A stretch of 64,000 bases of DNA from Vitis vinifera (GCF_030704535.1 NC_081813.1:3558001-3622000), one strand, 5' to 3'. Counted from the first letter of the stretch, positions 1 through 12,235 are shown. A program made the numbers and translations. Notes: a model not told the origin generated them from the sequence alone.

Positions 1-2187
1 AGATGGAGCACCTTCTATGGGAAAAGAGACCTCATTTATGTGTACCAAGGATTCCATCTCCTCTAATAATGCTCTGTTTTCATCCTCCCATAAATACCTA
101 GGTTTATAATCATAATCCTTGGCTTCCAACTCCTCGAATAAAGCATGACAATCCTTTGATAAATAATAAGCTTTCAACTCCTCAAAGAATGCTTTATTAT
201 CAAAATCAACTTTATTATTCTCCCATGAATCATTAGCATCCTCCAGGTTGAATGAATAATGGGCTTCCTCTTCCTTCCATTCATGAACTCTTCTTAAGCT
301 AAATAATTTCAATGATGAGAGATTTAATACTACTTCCTTGGGAATTATCTTAAGACATGCCATCCAATCCAATAGTAGACACCTTAGACTTGTCAAAGAC
401 TTGAGCTCCATGGATAATTGGCTTAGGTTTGTTTTTGACAAATTGAGATATTGTAAGGTAACTAATTTGCCAAACCCATCAGGTAACCGACTTATGGAAG
501 TGTGTGACAAATCCAAAACTTTTATTGCCGGCAGCATGAGATGAAAGAATCCACTTGGATCTACTTTCACATTCTTAACAACGAAGGTTAAGAGATTGGG
601 ATAAGTTGTTGGCACCATGAGGTATTTCATGCTATTACTCCACAATGATATCTGTTGCGTCTCTTGCCAATTTGAAACTTGATGGGCTTCCAAGGTATCA
701 TCTTCTACTACCAAAATTTTGTTCTTGTTGCCACTATATTCTGAAGCTAACCATAAAGCCATATCACGAATAACATCATGCATCTTGACTTGATTGTCTT
801 TAACACTCTCAAATAGACACACTACCTTTAGATGCTCAATGATGTTGCGCCCCTGGTTCTGTGCTTCATGTATGTTGTCAAATTCATCGAAAAACCCCTC
901 TCCAATCCAAAGGTTTATAAGATCATCATTCATGATTTCATAATCCTCTTGAAATATAGCAAGATATAGAAAACAAGACTTGATGGTGTCATTTTTCAAG
1001 TTATCATAACTGAATTTTAGAATCGGAAATACATGATCTCCCAAACCTGAAAACTTTGATGGATAAGTCTTCAACATTTGTATGGCTCGCTCCCATTCTT
1101 GTGGTGTGCTCTTGCCGACCATAGCTCTCCCAATAGTGATGAGTGCAAGTGGTAAACCTTTGCACTCTTTAGCAGCAATTTCGGCAAACTGGGGTATATC
1201 TGGATGTGAATTTAGAGTGGTCTCTCCAACCTTCTCCTTGAACAAATTGATGGCCTCCTCTTCTGTCAAACACTCAACCTTAATGCTTTTTTGAGCTTCC
1301 ATATCGCGACAAACATCCAGAGAACGGGTTGTTAATATTACTTTGGACTTGTTTTGGGAATTAGGATAAGGAACCCCCACTTTTTGGAGATCAAGCCGCT
1401 CCCATACATCATCTAGCAGCATCACAAACCTTTTTGCCTTCAAGACATTGAAAATTGCTATTGCTTTTTCATCCTCAGTTCTGTTTCTCCATCTATTATC
1501 CGGGATGTCTAACTTGTTGCGAATGACTTCTTGTACTTTTTCCACACTTGCTGGCCTGGATACTACGACCCAAATGGCCACTTCAAAGTCATTGCATGTT
1601 TTGAAGTACTCATTATTGATTTTGGTCATGATGGTAGTTTTCCCGGCACCCCCCATTCCGTACAACCCAATAATTCCCAGCTCCTCATCTTGGATGCATC
1701 TGCAAACCTCTGTAAACATCAGATCTAAGCCCACAGTCTTCTCCATCGGCCTCTCATCCACCGGAGCTTGAGGTAACCCATCAGCCACAACATCAAAGCG
1801 TCCCTTGCTCCTTAATTCAGTCACAGCACCCAGCTTTTTACTCGCTTTCTTCCCGAGCTTGTAGCTGGACCGGCAGTTTCGGGGGCAACAAGTTTCAGGG
1901 CATTTCTTCTGGATTTCATGATCGCCTTTCTCCAGGATCTCGTTGACTTCTAGTTCCATGGCTAGGACGCTATGGAACCAGCCGTCCACTTCATTTGTGC
2001 GCTTCATTTGCCGTTGCTCTTCAAGTTCAACTCTTCCCTTCACATCTTCATATACATTCTTCAGCTCCTGCATTGCGTTTCTTAAAGACTCCATATTTTC
2101 CTGCAGATCCCTGATGTAGACTGCATGCTTGGCTGTGCAGTTCCATACGCGAGTTACAACATCCAAGATTGGGCTCACACAATCCAT
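1..2187 (-). CDS. CC-NBS-LRR disease resistance protein, RPS5-like (copy 1, 3' end outside window)
   Basis: Intracellular immune receptor of the plant CNL class: a nucleotide-switch ATPase expected to detect pathogen effectors at the plasma membrane or in the cytosol. The frame is open from the ATG at 2187 to the window edge (729 codons, no stop), so only the distal LRRs are missing. Seen in order: an N-terminal coiled-coil region (~1-130), the P-loop GMGGAGKTT (near 1640), kinase-2 LLDDVWERLD (near 1410), RNBS-B ILTTRS, GLPLAL (near 1155), RNBS-D-like CFLYLAIF, MHD within QVKMHD (near 785), then LRRs. It is intronless, as is usual for this subclass. It lacks Gly2, so RPS5-type myristoylation is not expected; Cys3 might be acylated. 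The NBS half is nearly identical to the copy at 6285-9131, while the LRR half differs. Between LRRs it carries three tandem copies of an acidic A-(L/F)-(L/F)-E-E-(L/M) unit (58-210) where copy 2 has one. Confidence 0.93.
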   Translation of the reverse strand, partial: MDCVSPILDVVTRVWNCTAKHAVYIRDLQENMESLRNAMQELKNVYEDVKGRVELEEQRQMKRTNEVDGWFHSVLAMELEVNEILEKGDHEIQKKCPETCCPRNCRSSYKLGKKASKKLGAVTELRSKGRFDVVADGLPQAPVDERPMEKTVGLDLMFTEVCRCIQDEELGIIGLYGMGGAGKTTIMTKINNEYFKTCNDFEVAIWVVVSRPASVEKVQEVIRNKLDIPDNRWRNRTEDEKAIAIFNVLKAKRFVMLLDDVWERLDLQKVGVPYPNSQNKSKVILTTRSLDVCRDMEAQKSIKVECLTEEEAINLFKEKVGETTLNSHPDIPQFAEIAAKECKGLPLALITIGRAMVGKSTPQEWERAIQMLKTYPSKFSGLGDHVFPILKFSYDNLKNDTIKSCFLYLAIFQEDYEIMNDDLINLWIGEGFFDEFDNIHEAQNQGRNIIEHLKVVCLFESVKDNQVKMHDVIRDMALWLASEYSGNKNKILVVEDDTLEAHQVSNWQETQQISLWSNSMKYLMVPTTYPNLLTFVVKNVKVDPSGFFHLMLPAIKVLDLSHTSISRLPDGFGKLVTLQYLNLSKTNLSQLSMELKSLTSLRCLLLDWMACLKIIPKEVVLNLSSLKLFSLRRVHEWKEEEAHYSFNLEDANDSWENNKVDFDNKAFFEELKAYYLSKDCHALFEELEAKDYDYKPRYLWEDENRALLEEMESLVHINEVSFPIEGAPS

Positions 2188-4640
2188 TCCTTGCCTTGAG
2201 AGATGAAAGAAACAAGAGGTGAGATTCAAGAAAAGAAGAGAAAGTGGGAGAGCAGAGAAGACTTGTGGTTGTCGAAAACAGTTCAATCTCTCCGATTAAG
2301 GAATTCCAATATGGGTGATCGCATTATTGCTAGTTACACTGTTGGAGGACACCCCTGACCCCACCTCCGACATAACTTCAATAATTTTATTCAAAGGCTG
2401 CTTTTCCACGCAATATCATTTTCTTTTCAGAGTGTCGACTTTACTTTCTGAAAAGACAAGGAAGTTTCATATCAAGATCCCATAGTGTTTCCTGTTATGA
2501 GTCCCTGGTCACATTCTGGGTGTGATTAATTAGTCAGAGTTTTAGCTCTTCACTTGTGGTTGTCAAAAACAGATCAATCTCCCTGATGAAGGAATTCCAA
2601 TTCGCAGTGTGGACTTTACTTTCCAAAACGAAAAAAAAGTTTGATGTCAAGATTCCAGAGTGTTTCTTATTTTGAGTCCCTGATCACATTATGGATCTGA
2701 TTCGTCTGGGCTTTAGCATTTCAATATATCAGACTGCTCCTCATCCCTTTGAAGTGATTGATCAAGGGAGGCTATTGGTTATTAATGGAGCTGAATATGC
2801 AATCCTTTGGAAGGCGTTGTGCTGTGCAATGACATCTGATAATGGTGATTAGTGGCCCACAATCTTGATTAATGGTGGCGAAAGAGATAAGGCCACTACC
2901 ATTCTCCTGTCCCACATTACTTCAATAATGCAAAGTAACGAGTACTCCACTACTCACCAGTTTCATTAAGCTTCTATTCCAAATCTATTATTTCCCCTTA
3001 CCTACTCTGCTTCAACTATCATATTTAATCAAGTATTTAATAATTTAAAATCAAATTATTAATTATTTGTTTCATTTATGATCTCCATATCATATTATGA
3101 TGGATCAGGTCACCCACAAAAACGAAGAAATATGATTGAAAACTGAAATTACTAAGAGATTTCTACAATGAAATGTGAACAAATTAAGTGAAATTTGAAT
3201 TGATCTTCAAAAATAGGTTCCCATGAACAAAAACTAACCCAAATTTATTGGAGCAAATGTCCGAGCTAAAAGAATGTAAACAAAGTTGAAAATGGATTCA
3301 CCATTACCATCTTCAAGGCTTCAAGAATAAAAATTAAAATTTTCATAATAATGCTTTAAAGCAAGCATTTTTTCATAGTTATGTGAAATAATTTTTAAAA
3401 TAAACATGCATGGGACCATATAGTTGTAATTCAGTTTAATTGGAAAAAAAAATCAGGAGACATAAATATTAAGTCTTTTTGCTTAAGATGTTTTCTATTT
3501 TATTTTCAAAGAAAAAAGAAAATAAATTGGAGAATATTGTTAGGGATCCATCTACATTATTAAAGTGTATTTTTTTCTATAGGTATCGAAAGACATCATT
3601 GATAAGGTGGTGACACATATACATCTTCAAATCGGTTTTTTTATTTAATTATTCTAATCATATTTATTTATATTTTTATACATTAATCTCATTTATTTGT
3701 ACTCTTATTTGATGACCTTGATTTTACCATACACATTCAATAGTTTAGATTTAGAGTTCAATAGGTATATATATTATATGTTTGGATACTTAGTTTCTGT
3801 TTCTATTTTTTAGGAAATTGAGTTATAAGTGAAAATAATATTTTGATGTTTTTGAAAATTTTTAAATAAAATGAAAACAGTCTTCTCATAAGTAAAAGGA
3901 TAAAAATAAATAAAATAATTTAAAGTTTGAGATACTTCCCAACATTGATTGTTGGGTGCTTCAAATTCCTTTTGCGTTTGAATTGCTTTATTTTATGTTT
4001 TTTTTTCATTAATACGTTTACTTTGATACCTTTGTTGACACAACAATTGGTCCCCAAGCCCAGGTTAAAATTTGTGAAAAGCTCAAAAGGAACACAAAAA
4101 CACAATACAGAAGAAATTTTAGTTGAATGTGTAGTCAATTGTCCTCTTGTAAAGAAGTGATAGAAAGATTCAATTATGTTTTTCATCTTCGCATTTTTTA
4201 AAGATTTAAGGATATTTTGTAGATTAAAGATAGAAACTGCTTGTTTGAGTTTTATTCTGATTCACCTATATTTATTTAATAAAATAAAAAAGTAAATAAA
4301 ATTTCTATCGTCTATGTATGAAGTCAATTTTTTTATAAAAAAAAATCATATCATGACCGGTTTTAACAAGATCATTAATCTATATCTAAAATCATCAAAT
4401 TTTCTAAATTATATATCATTATATAACCTTAATTTCTATTAAAAAGATAATAAATTAGTATGAGTGAAATAAAATTCTAACATTCCATCAACGATAAATA
4501 CAGCTAAAAATAGTTAAAAGAAGCTAAAAATTTAAATTGTTCCATCATTTTATCTTTAATAATATAATAGTGAACAAATGATAAAATACAAATGTATCAA
4601 TATTTTGTATTTTATAAAGTAAAAAGTGATTAATATTTTA
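2188..4640. repeat. Duplicated upstream flank of CNL copy 1
   Basis: No gene seen. Most of this stretch aligns by eye with 9132-11370 upstream of copy 2: for example TTCCAGAGTGTTTCTTATTT occurs near 2655 and near 9410, and matching blocks continue to about 4630/11365. It contains the presumed promoter and 5' UTR of copy 1. Relative to copy 2 it has an extra local duplication: the segment around 2262-2314 recurs at about 2553-2604, and the one around 2432-2520 recurs at about 2608-2700. Open frames at 3920-4186 lie in AT-rich DNA and are not convincing. Confidence 0.75.
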
Positions 4641-6284
4641 TTATTAAAAAAGATCAATCATATATTAAAGAGAGAAATATAATTTTATTATTTATTTATT
4701 TATTCTTTCTTTATTAACTTTATATTTTACAATTTTTATTCACATTTTATTAAATTTACAGCTTTATGATTTTGTTGTTTGGTGATGATATAAATATGTG
4801 TATATATAAGCATAATCAAAGTCAACATGGCATAAATGGTTATGGTCTTAATCCTCTGCTTGTTTGAATTATTTAATAGCAAATTGAACTAATGAGGCCC
4901 AATTTCAAATTTCCATTTTCTATGGCACATAATATATTTGGATTACTTATTAGAAATGAAAATAAAAATAAAATATTCATTTTCATTGAAATCAAAACAC
5001 ATTCATATACGATTCTCTTTTTCACAAGGTATCTAGCTTCACCTCTATTTTCATTTCAATCCTCACACATCAAACATTCCCAAACAGTTTCAAGGGCAAG
5101 GGTATTGAGGCATGCTCATTTCCTATGGTGTTATAATATGAACTAAAATTCTCTAAATATGTCATGAGATGGAAGGACATACGCTCGAACCCCTTTAATG
5201 TATGTGCTTTCAAAAACTAGATTGGTGAAGTATTAACTAAAATTTATTTCAAATCCCAAGTTGAGAAATTGTCATTCTAAATACAAACACTCCAATCCAT
5301 TAAAGCGAATAAAAATTATAGTAGCTTCATGGTATACAATCCAAATATACAAGAGTTCTTTTCACTCATCTTTACACACAATATAAGCACAAAGGAATTT
5401 TTATTTTATTTTTTGTCTCTTTGGATGATTATTTCTGCAATCCACCATGTGCACACTTAGCATCCAGAAATTCAAACATTTGCAAGAAGTTTCAGTTGAG
5501 TCCGACCATTCTTCAAAATCTTATCCTACAAAAACAAAAACATAAATCAGTTGGATCATTGGCCTATAATCTAAATAAAAAAAAATTAAGTGAATCTAAA
5601 TATTTAACTTACATGCAAACAACAATTCATGAACGTTATCAATCATAACAAATTCTAATAAGTAGTTGTAAAGGATACGTGTAAACTAGAGTTATTTACA
5701 ATTTATATAATGGAAATGTAAACAAATGAATTCAAATTTAAAGTAATATTCAGAAATATGTACCCATAAACAAACAACTAATCCAAATTCTTTAGAATTG
5801 TATGCCCAAATTAAGATGATGTAGACAAAGTGTAAAATAAGTTCATTTTTAACATTTTCATAATAATTCACCAAAGTAGGTATTTTCATAGTCTAAATTC
5901 CTCAAGAGTAAAATAATTTTGAAAATAAACATGCATGTAAGAGATGGTTTTAATTAAGTTTCAGTGTAAAAAAAATAAAAATAAATAAATTCAAGAGACA
6001 TAAATATTAAGTCCTTGTCTCTAGAAAAAATAATAAATAAAAAGATCGAGATTATATTAATGATGCATCAAGTATGTTATTGGATCCAAAAGTTATGTCT
6101 TAATCTGTTTTACAAACATGTATTTTAGGATATGAAAGAGAAAATAGGATCAACATTAAGAAAAGTTATTTTGTTTGGAGTTTTATTAATAGTTTCTTTT
6201 TTAAACTATAACTAAATTCATTGGGGTGAGTTATGCGTGAGGTAAGGAAAAAAACTAAAACAAAAGTGGAAATAAAAATAAATT
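4641..6284. repeat. Intergenic DNA with older decayed copies of the cluster flank
   Basis: No gene seen. About 4875-5140 resembles 13375-13565, and 5440-5950 resembles 12780-13145. The stretch 5695-5870 is also a weaker relative of 3165-3300 and 9885-10020 (shared ATGGAAATGTAAACAA-like and AACTAATCCAAATT-like strings). These look like remnants of earlier rounds of unit duplication in the resistance cluster. Confidence 0.5.
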
Positions 6285-9131
6285 TTATCCACTTATAACA
6301 GAAAAACATGAACATGAAGACACATGAGACATTTGAAACTTTGTCCCAAAAAAGAAGGCAGTACCTGCGAGAGGATGGGAGAAGAAGGTCATCTTCTCAT
6401 TTCTCCTCCGGATCGCATTTAAGTAGGGAGTGAAAGTGAGTTGAATGGTTTCATCCTCCCACTGCAACCCTCGCCACCACTCTGATGTCCCTTCAATTAT
6501 CTTTAAACTGTTTCTTGCACTGTTTGAATCCAATGGCAGCTTCCTTAGGTTTGGGCATTTCGTCACACGGAGGGTTTTCAAGGAAGGAAATGGCAAAGCT
6601 CGTCTGCTGATGCTCCTTAGATTTGGTAGGTAATGCAAGGTCAAACCTTCAAGTCTTGAGAATATGCCAAGATTTTCAGGGACCTCACTCGCATCACCTA
6701 TCACTTCTTTCATGGATTCACATCTATGTACAGAAAGTAGTTCAAGACTTGGGATGTAAATAAGCCATGTCAAGTCCAACAACTTTGGAAGTTGATCAAC
6801 AAATACACTTCGGAGGTTGTAGAAAATTGAGTTTGGGATATAATTTGCTACAAATCCCCATCTACCGCTCTCATTTTCTAGATTGACTTTTATGTCTTGT
6901 AGCTCCCCACATCTACATATTGCAAGGGTACATAAATGTTTGATTCTTGGCAATTGGAGCATCCTCATACCTTCCAAGTTCCAAAGGTGTAAATACCTCA
7001 TAGCATTCAGTAATTTTTGGGAGTTCAATAACTTTTGGAAAGACAGAGCACCTACAATGGGCAAAGAGACCCAATTTATGTGCTCCAACCCTTCTAACTC
7101 CTCTAATAATGCTTTATTATCCTCATGTAAATAAATAGCCTTATCATCCTTCCTTGAATAATCGGCTTCCTCCTCGTCTGTGGGTGACGAAATATCTGAC
7201 ATGATATATTTAATTCTTATGCTAAAAACTCTCAACATTGAGAGATGTGATATTACTTCCTTAAAAATTATTTCAAGACTACCATCTAACAGCAGACATC
7301 TTAGTCTTTTCAAAGTTGCAAGCTCCGCAGACAATTCTTTTAGATTTGTCTTTGACAAATTGAGATATTGCAGTGTAACTAATTTACCAATTCCAGTAGG
7401 TAATTTAGTTATTCCAGCATTTGACAAGTCCAGAACTTTTATAACCGGCATGAAATGGAAGAATCTACTCTCTAATGTTTTCAAGCCTCTACTCTCAAAT
7501 TTTTTCAAGCCTCTACTCCGAGCAATTAAAGTCAAGAGATTGGGAAAAGATGGTGGTATAGTGAGTTCTTCCAAACTACTTGTCGACAGGTATAGCCGAT
7601 GTGCCTCTTTCCACTTTGAAACTTGGTAAATTTCCATAGCATCAACTTCTTCAACCAAGATTATGTTCTTATTGCCCCTATATTCTGAATCTAACCATAA
7701 AGCCATATCACGAATGACATCATGCATTTTAACCCTATTAAATCCACCATTCTCGAATAGACATACTGTCTTTAGATGCTCAATGATGTGGTGCCCTTGG
7801 TTAAATGCTTCATCTATGCTAGCAAATCCATCCAAAAACCCTTCTCCAATCCAAAGGAATATAAGATCCTTATCCTTAATTTGATGGTCCTCTGGGAATA
7901 TAGCAAGATATAAAAAACAAGTCTTGATGGTGTCATCTGACAAGTTATCGTAACTGAATTTGAGGACCGAAAATACATGATCGGGAATACCTGAAAACTT
8001 CGATGGATAAGCCTTCAACATTTGGATTGCTCGCTCCCATTCTTGTGGAGTGTTCTTGCCAGCCATAGCTCGCCCAATAGTGATGAGTGCAAGTGGTAAG
8101 CCTTGGCATTCTTTAGCAGCAATTTCAGCAAGTTGGGGTATATCCGAATGTGAATTTAGAGTAGTCTCTCCAACCTTCTTCTTGAACAAATTAATAGCCT
8201 CATCTTCTCTCAAACACTTCACCTTAAGGCTTTTTTGAGCTTCCATATCCCGACAAACATCCAGAGAACGGGTTGTTAATATTACTTTGGACTTGTTTTG
8301 GGAATTAGGAGAAGGAACCCCCACTTTTTGGAGATCAAGCCGCTCCCATACATCATCTAGCAGCATCACAAACCTTTTTGCCTTCAAGACATTAAAAATT
8401 TCTACTGCCTTTTCATCCTCGGTTCTGTTTCTCCATCTGTCTTCAGGAATGTTTAATTTGTTGCGAATGACTTCTTGTACTTTTTCCACGCTTGCAGGCC
8501 TGGATACTACAACCCAGATGGCGATTTCAAAGATCTTGCTCGCTCTGATGAACTCATTATTCACTTTGGTCATGAGGGTAGTTTTCCCGGCACCCCCCAT
8601 GCCGTACAACCCAATAATTCCGAGTTTCTCATGTTGGATGCATCTGCAAACCTCTGTAAACATCAGATCTAAGCCCACAGTCTTCTCCATCGGTCTCTCA
8701 TCCACCGGAGCTTGAGATAACCTATCAGCCACAACATCAAAGCGTCCCTTGCTCCTTAATTCAGTCACATCACCCAGCTTTTTACTCGCTTTCTTCCCGA
8801 GCTTGTAGCTGGACCGGCAGTTTCTGGGGCAACAAGTTCCAGGGCATTTCTTCTGGATTTCCTGATCGCCTTTCTCCAGGATCTCGTTGACTTTTATTTC
8901 CATGTCTAGTACACTATGGAGCCAGCCGTCCACTTCATTCATGCGCTTCATTTGCCGTTGCTCTTCAAGATCAACTCTTGCCTTCACATCTTCATATACA
9001 GTCTTCAGCTCCTGCATTGCGTTTCTTAAAGAGTCCATATTTTCCTGCAGATCCCTGATGTAGACTGCATGCTTGGCTGTGCAGTCCCATACGCGAGTTA
9101 CAACATCCAAGATTGGGCTCACACAATCCAT
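6285..9131 (-). CDS. CC-NBS-LRR disease resistance protein, RPS5-like (copy 2, complete)
   Basis: Full-length intracellular immune receptor of the CNL class, 948 aa, single exon. I place the start at the ATG at 9131 (MDCVSP...). The frame is open upstream to 9230 but has no further ATG, and copy 1 starts at the same codon. Coiled-coil region 1-~130; P-loop GMGGAGKTT 177-185; kinase-2 LLDDVW 257-262; RNBS-B VILTTRS ~283-289; GLPLAL 344-349; RNBS-D CFLYLAIFPEDHQI ~405-418; MHD 469-471; LRRs from ~510 to ~900, including canonical VLDLSNAGITKLP. The last ~35 residues, after the usual W-rich end (EWWRGLQWEDE), look like a run-on tail. All switch motifs are intact, so it is probably functional. The LRR region has diverged from copy 1 while the CC-NBS region has not, as expected when specificity diversifies after tandem duplication. 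Confidence 0.95.
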   Translation of the reverse strand: MDCVSPILDVVTRVWDCTAKHAVYIRDLQENMDSLRNAMQELKTVYEDVKARVDLEEQRQMKRMNEVDGWLHSVLDMEIKVNEILEKGDQEIQKKCPGTCCPRNCRSSYKLGKKASKKLGDVTELRSKGRFDVVADRLSQAPVDERPMEKTVGLDLMFTEVCRCIQHEKLGIIGLYGMGGAGKTTLMTKVNNEFIRASKIFEIAIWVVVSRPASVEKVQEVIRNKLNIPEDRWRNRTEDEKAVEIFNVLKAKRFVMLLDDVWERLDLQKVGVPSPNSQNKSKVILTTRSLDVCRDMEAQKSLKVKCLREDEAINLFKKKVGETTLNSHSDIPQLAEIAAKECQGLPLALITIGRAMAGKNTPQEWERAIQMLKAYPSKFSGIPDHVFSVLKFSYDNLSDDTIKTCFLYLAIFPEDHQIKDKDLIFLWIGEGFLDGFASIDEAFNQGHHIIEHLKTVCLFENGGFNRVKMHDVIRDMALWLDSEYRGNKNIILVEEVDAMEIYQVSKWKEAHRLYLSTSSLEELTIPPSFPNLLTLIARSRGLKKFESRGLKTLESRFFHFMPVIKVLDLSNAGITKLPTGIGKLVTLQYLNLSKTNLKELSAELATLKRLRCLLLDGSLEIIFKEVISHLSMLRVFSIRIKYIMSDISSPTDEEEADYSRKDDKAIYLHEDNKALLEELEGLEHINWVSLPIVGALSFQKLLNSQKLLNAMRYLHLWNLEGMRMLQLPRIKHLCTLAICRCGELQDIKVNLENESGRWGFVANYIPNSIFYNLRSVFVDQLPKLLDLTWLIYIPSLELLSVHRCESMKEVIGDASEVPENLGIFSRLEGLTLHYLPNLRSISRRALPFPSLKTLRVTKCPNLRKLPLDSNSARNSLKIIEGTSEWWRGLQWEDETIQLTFTPYLNAIRRRNEKMTFFSHPLAGTAFFFGTKFQMSHVSSCSCFSVISG

Positions 9132-11370
9132 TCCTTGCCTTGAGAGATGAAAGAAACAAGAAGTGAGATTCAAGAAAAGAAGAGAAAGTGGGAGAGCAGA
9201 AAAGACTTGTGGTTGTCGAAAACAGATCAATCTCTCTGATTAATGAGTTCCAATATGGAAGACAGCCCATCAAAGGCTGCTATCCCCTTTTTCTTTTGTT
9301 TTCTCTTTCCCACGCATTACTTTATTGTATAATTTGTTTGCACACATCCCTTTCTTCTCGAAGTGTGGACCTTACTTTCTAAAAAGAAGAGAAAGTTTCA
9401 TGTCAAGATTCCAGAGTGTTTCTTATTTTGAGTCCCTGATCACATTATGGATCTGATTAGTCTGGGCTTTAGCATTTCAATATATCAGACTGCTCCTCAT
9501 CCCTTTAAAGTGATGGATCAAGGGAGGCTATTGGTTATTAATGGAGCTGAATATGCAATCCTTTGGAAGGCGTTGTGCTGTGCAATAACATCTGATTAAT
9601 GGTGGCGAAAGAGATAAGGCCACTACCATTCTCCTGTCCCACATTACTTCAATAATGAAAAGTAACGAGTACTCCATTATTCACCAGTTTCATTAAGCTT
9701 CTATTCCAAATCTATTATTTCCCCCTACCAACTCTGCTTCAACTATCTATTTAATAAAGTATTTAATAACTTAAAATCAAATTATTATATATTTGTTTCA
9801 TTTATTGTCTCAATATCATATCATGATGGATCAGGTTACCCACAAAAAAGAAGAAATATGATTGAAAACTGAAATTACTAAGAGATTTCTACAATGAAAT
9901 GTGAACAAATTAAGTGAAATTTGAATTGATCTTCAAAATAGGTACCCATGAACAAAAACTAATCCAAATTTATTGGAGCAAATGTCCGAGCTAAAAGAAT
10001 GTAAACAAAGTTGAAAATGGATTCACCATTACCATGTTCAAGGCTTCAAGAACAAAAATTAAAATTTTCATAATGATACTTTAAAGCAAGCAATTTTTCA
10101 TAGTTATATGAAATAATTTTGAAAATAAACATGCATGGGCCATATAGTTGTAATTCAGTTTAATTGGAAAAAAAAAATCATGAGACATAAATATTAAGTC
10201 TTTTTGTTTAAGATGTTTTCTATTTTTATTTTCAAAGAAAAAAGAAAATAAGTTGGAGAATATTTTTAGGGATCCATCAACCACATTAAATTGTTTTTTT
10301 TTTTTTTTTTTTTGAGGTATTGAAAGACTTCATTAATTAGGTGGTGACATATATACATCTTCAAATTGTTTTTTTTTTTTTAATTCTAATCACATTTATT
10401 TTTATTTTTATACTTTGATATCATTTGTGTACTTTGATTTGATGACCTTGATTTTACCATATACATTCAATAGTCTAGATTTAGAGTTCAGGAGGGATAT
10501 ATATATATATATATATATATACTTATTTTTTTTTCCTACTTTTTAAGGAAAGTGAGTTAAAATTGAAAATAATAATTTGATGTTTCGAAATTTTTAAAAA
10601 TAAAATGAAAACAATCTTCTCAAAAGTAAAAGGATAAAAATGAATAAAATAATTTAAAATTTGAGATACTTCCGGACATTGATTATTGGGGAGTGCTTCA
10701 AATTCCTTTTGCATTTAGATTGCTTTATTTTATGTTTTTTTCATTAATATGTTTACTTTGATACCTTTGTTGACACAACAATTGGTCCTGAGCCCAAGTT
10801 AAAATTTGTGAAAAGGTTGAAAGGAACTCAAAAACACAATACGATAATAAATGAAATTTTAGTTGAATGTGTAGTTAATTGTCCTCTTATAAAGAAGTAA
10901 TAGAAAGATTCAATTATGTTTTTCATCTTCTCCATGATTTTTTATAGATTAAAGATATAAATTGCTGGGCTTTATTCTGATTCACCTATATTTATTTAAT
11001 AAAATTAAAAGGTAAATAAGATTTTTATGGTCTATGTATAAAGTCAATTTAAAAAAAAAAATCATATTATGATCGGTATTAACAAGATCAATAATCTATA
11101 TCTAAAATCATCAAATTTTCTAAATTATATATCATCATATAACCTTAATTTCTATTAAAAGGATAATAAATTAGTATGAGTGAAATAAAATGCTAACATT
11201 CCATCATCAATAAATACAACTAAAAACAGTTAAAATAAGTTAAAAATGATATATAAATAATTAAAAAACTTAAAATGTTTCATCGTTTTATCTTTAATAA
11301 TATCATAGTGAAAAAATGATAAAATACAAATGTATCAATATTTTGTATTTTATCAAGTAAAAAGTTATTA
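9132..11370. repeat. Duplicated upstream flank of CNL copy 2
   Basis: No gene seen. It is the counterpart of 2188-4640 and should include the promoter and 5' UTR of the complete CNL gene. It contains a poly-T run (10287-10312) and a TA microsatellite (~10498-10520) that differ in length from copy 1. Confidence 0.75.
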
Positions 11371-12235
11371 ATAATTGATTTTAATTTCTATTTCTTATAA
11401 TGAAACTAAATATATATGATTAAACTTTTCTCTTTTTTTTTTTGCCAATTTTTTTTCCTTGGTGCTTTATAGAACCAAACATAATCTAAGTAAATTTGTT
11501 CAAATATTTTTATACAATTCACTTTGCATATAAATGTTTCAAAAAATAAAAAGTTTTAACATTTCAATCGGAGATTCTTCATATTATTCTCCTTTTGGTG
11601 GAAGTAGTTAACCTTTTTATGACTTTAAATTAAAATTTGCAAATATATAGAACATATTGAGATTTTTAACAGAATCTAAGTAGAAAGAAAACTTCAACTT
11701 TGGAAGAGAAAATCTATGAAAACTCTTATCCGAAATTACCCCTTGCTTTTGCTATCTAATAGAAGAATCTTGCCTGTAACCCAAATGAAGAGGAGATAAT
11801 GTTGCAAATCACTTTGGAATCTTTTACGAGTGTACCAAGACTGGTTATATTTTGTATGAATGCTCAAAAACAGCACCCACTATTAGGACAGTCTAGGTAT
11901 CTGGGGCCACAATCTGTCATGGGCTCTAAAAAATATCATTAGTTTTATGCATGTTTCCATTTCTTTTTCTTTGATCCTTATTTTTTAGTCCACTAAGAAA
12001 ATAACAAGAAATCATTGTAAAAATAAGGCCTCAAAATTCAACACAGAAAGATGATCAGAGAATAGAATAGAATAGAATAGTAGGTGATGAGTTGTAAAGG
12101 GGGGTTTGCTCAAATCTCTATCTCCTAAAGGTTATTTTATATGGCCATTTGCACTTTCATTAAGCCTTGATTTCAATATATTATTTCCCATTACCGCTTC
12201 AACTATCATATTTAATTAATTATTTAATCATTTAA
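11371..12235. other. AT-rich intergenic DNA, no gene seen
   Basis: Homology with the copy-1 flank stops near 11370. I see no convincing open frame. A short AATAG microsatellite (about four units) lies at 12060-12082. Confidence 0.5.

Noticed and set aside
9132..9230. N-terminal extension of CNL copy 2 (33 extra codons)
   Set aside because: It needs a TTG start. The first ATG is at 9131, and the paralog has its ATG at the equivalent codon.
6445..9382. Plus-strand frames of 60-149 codons across CNL copy 2
   Set aside because: Antisense shadows of the 948-codon CNL gene; similar shadows occur over copy 1.
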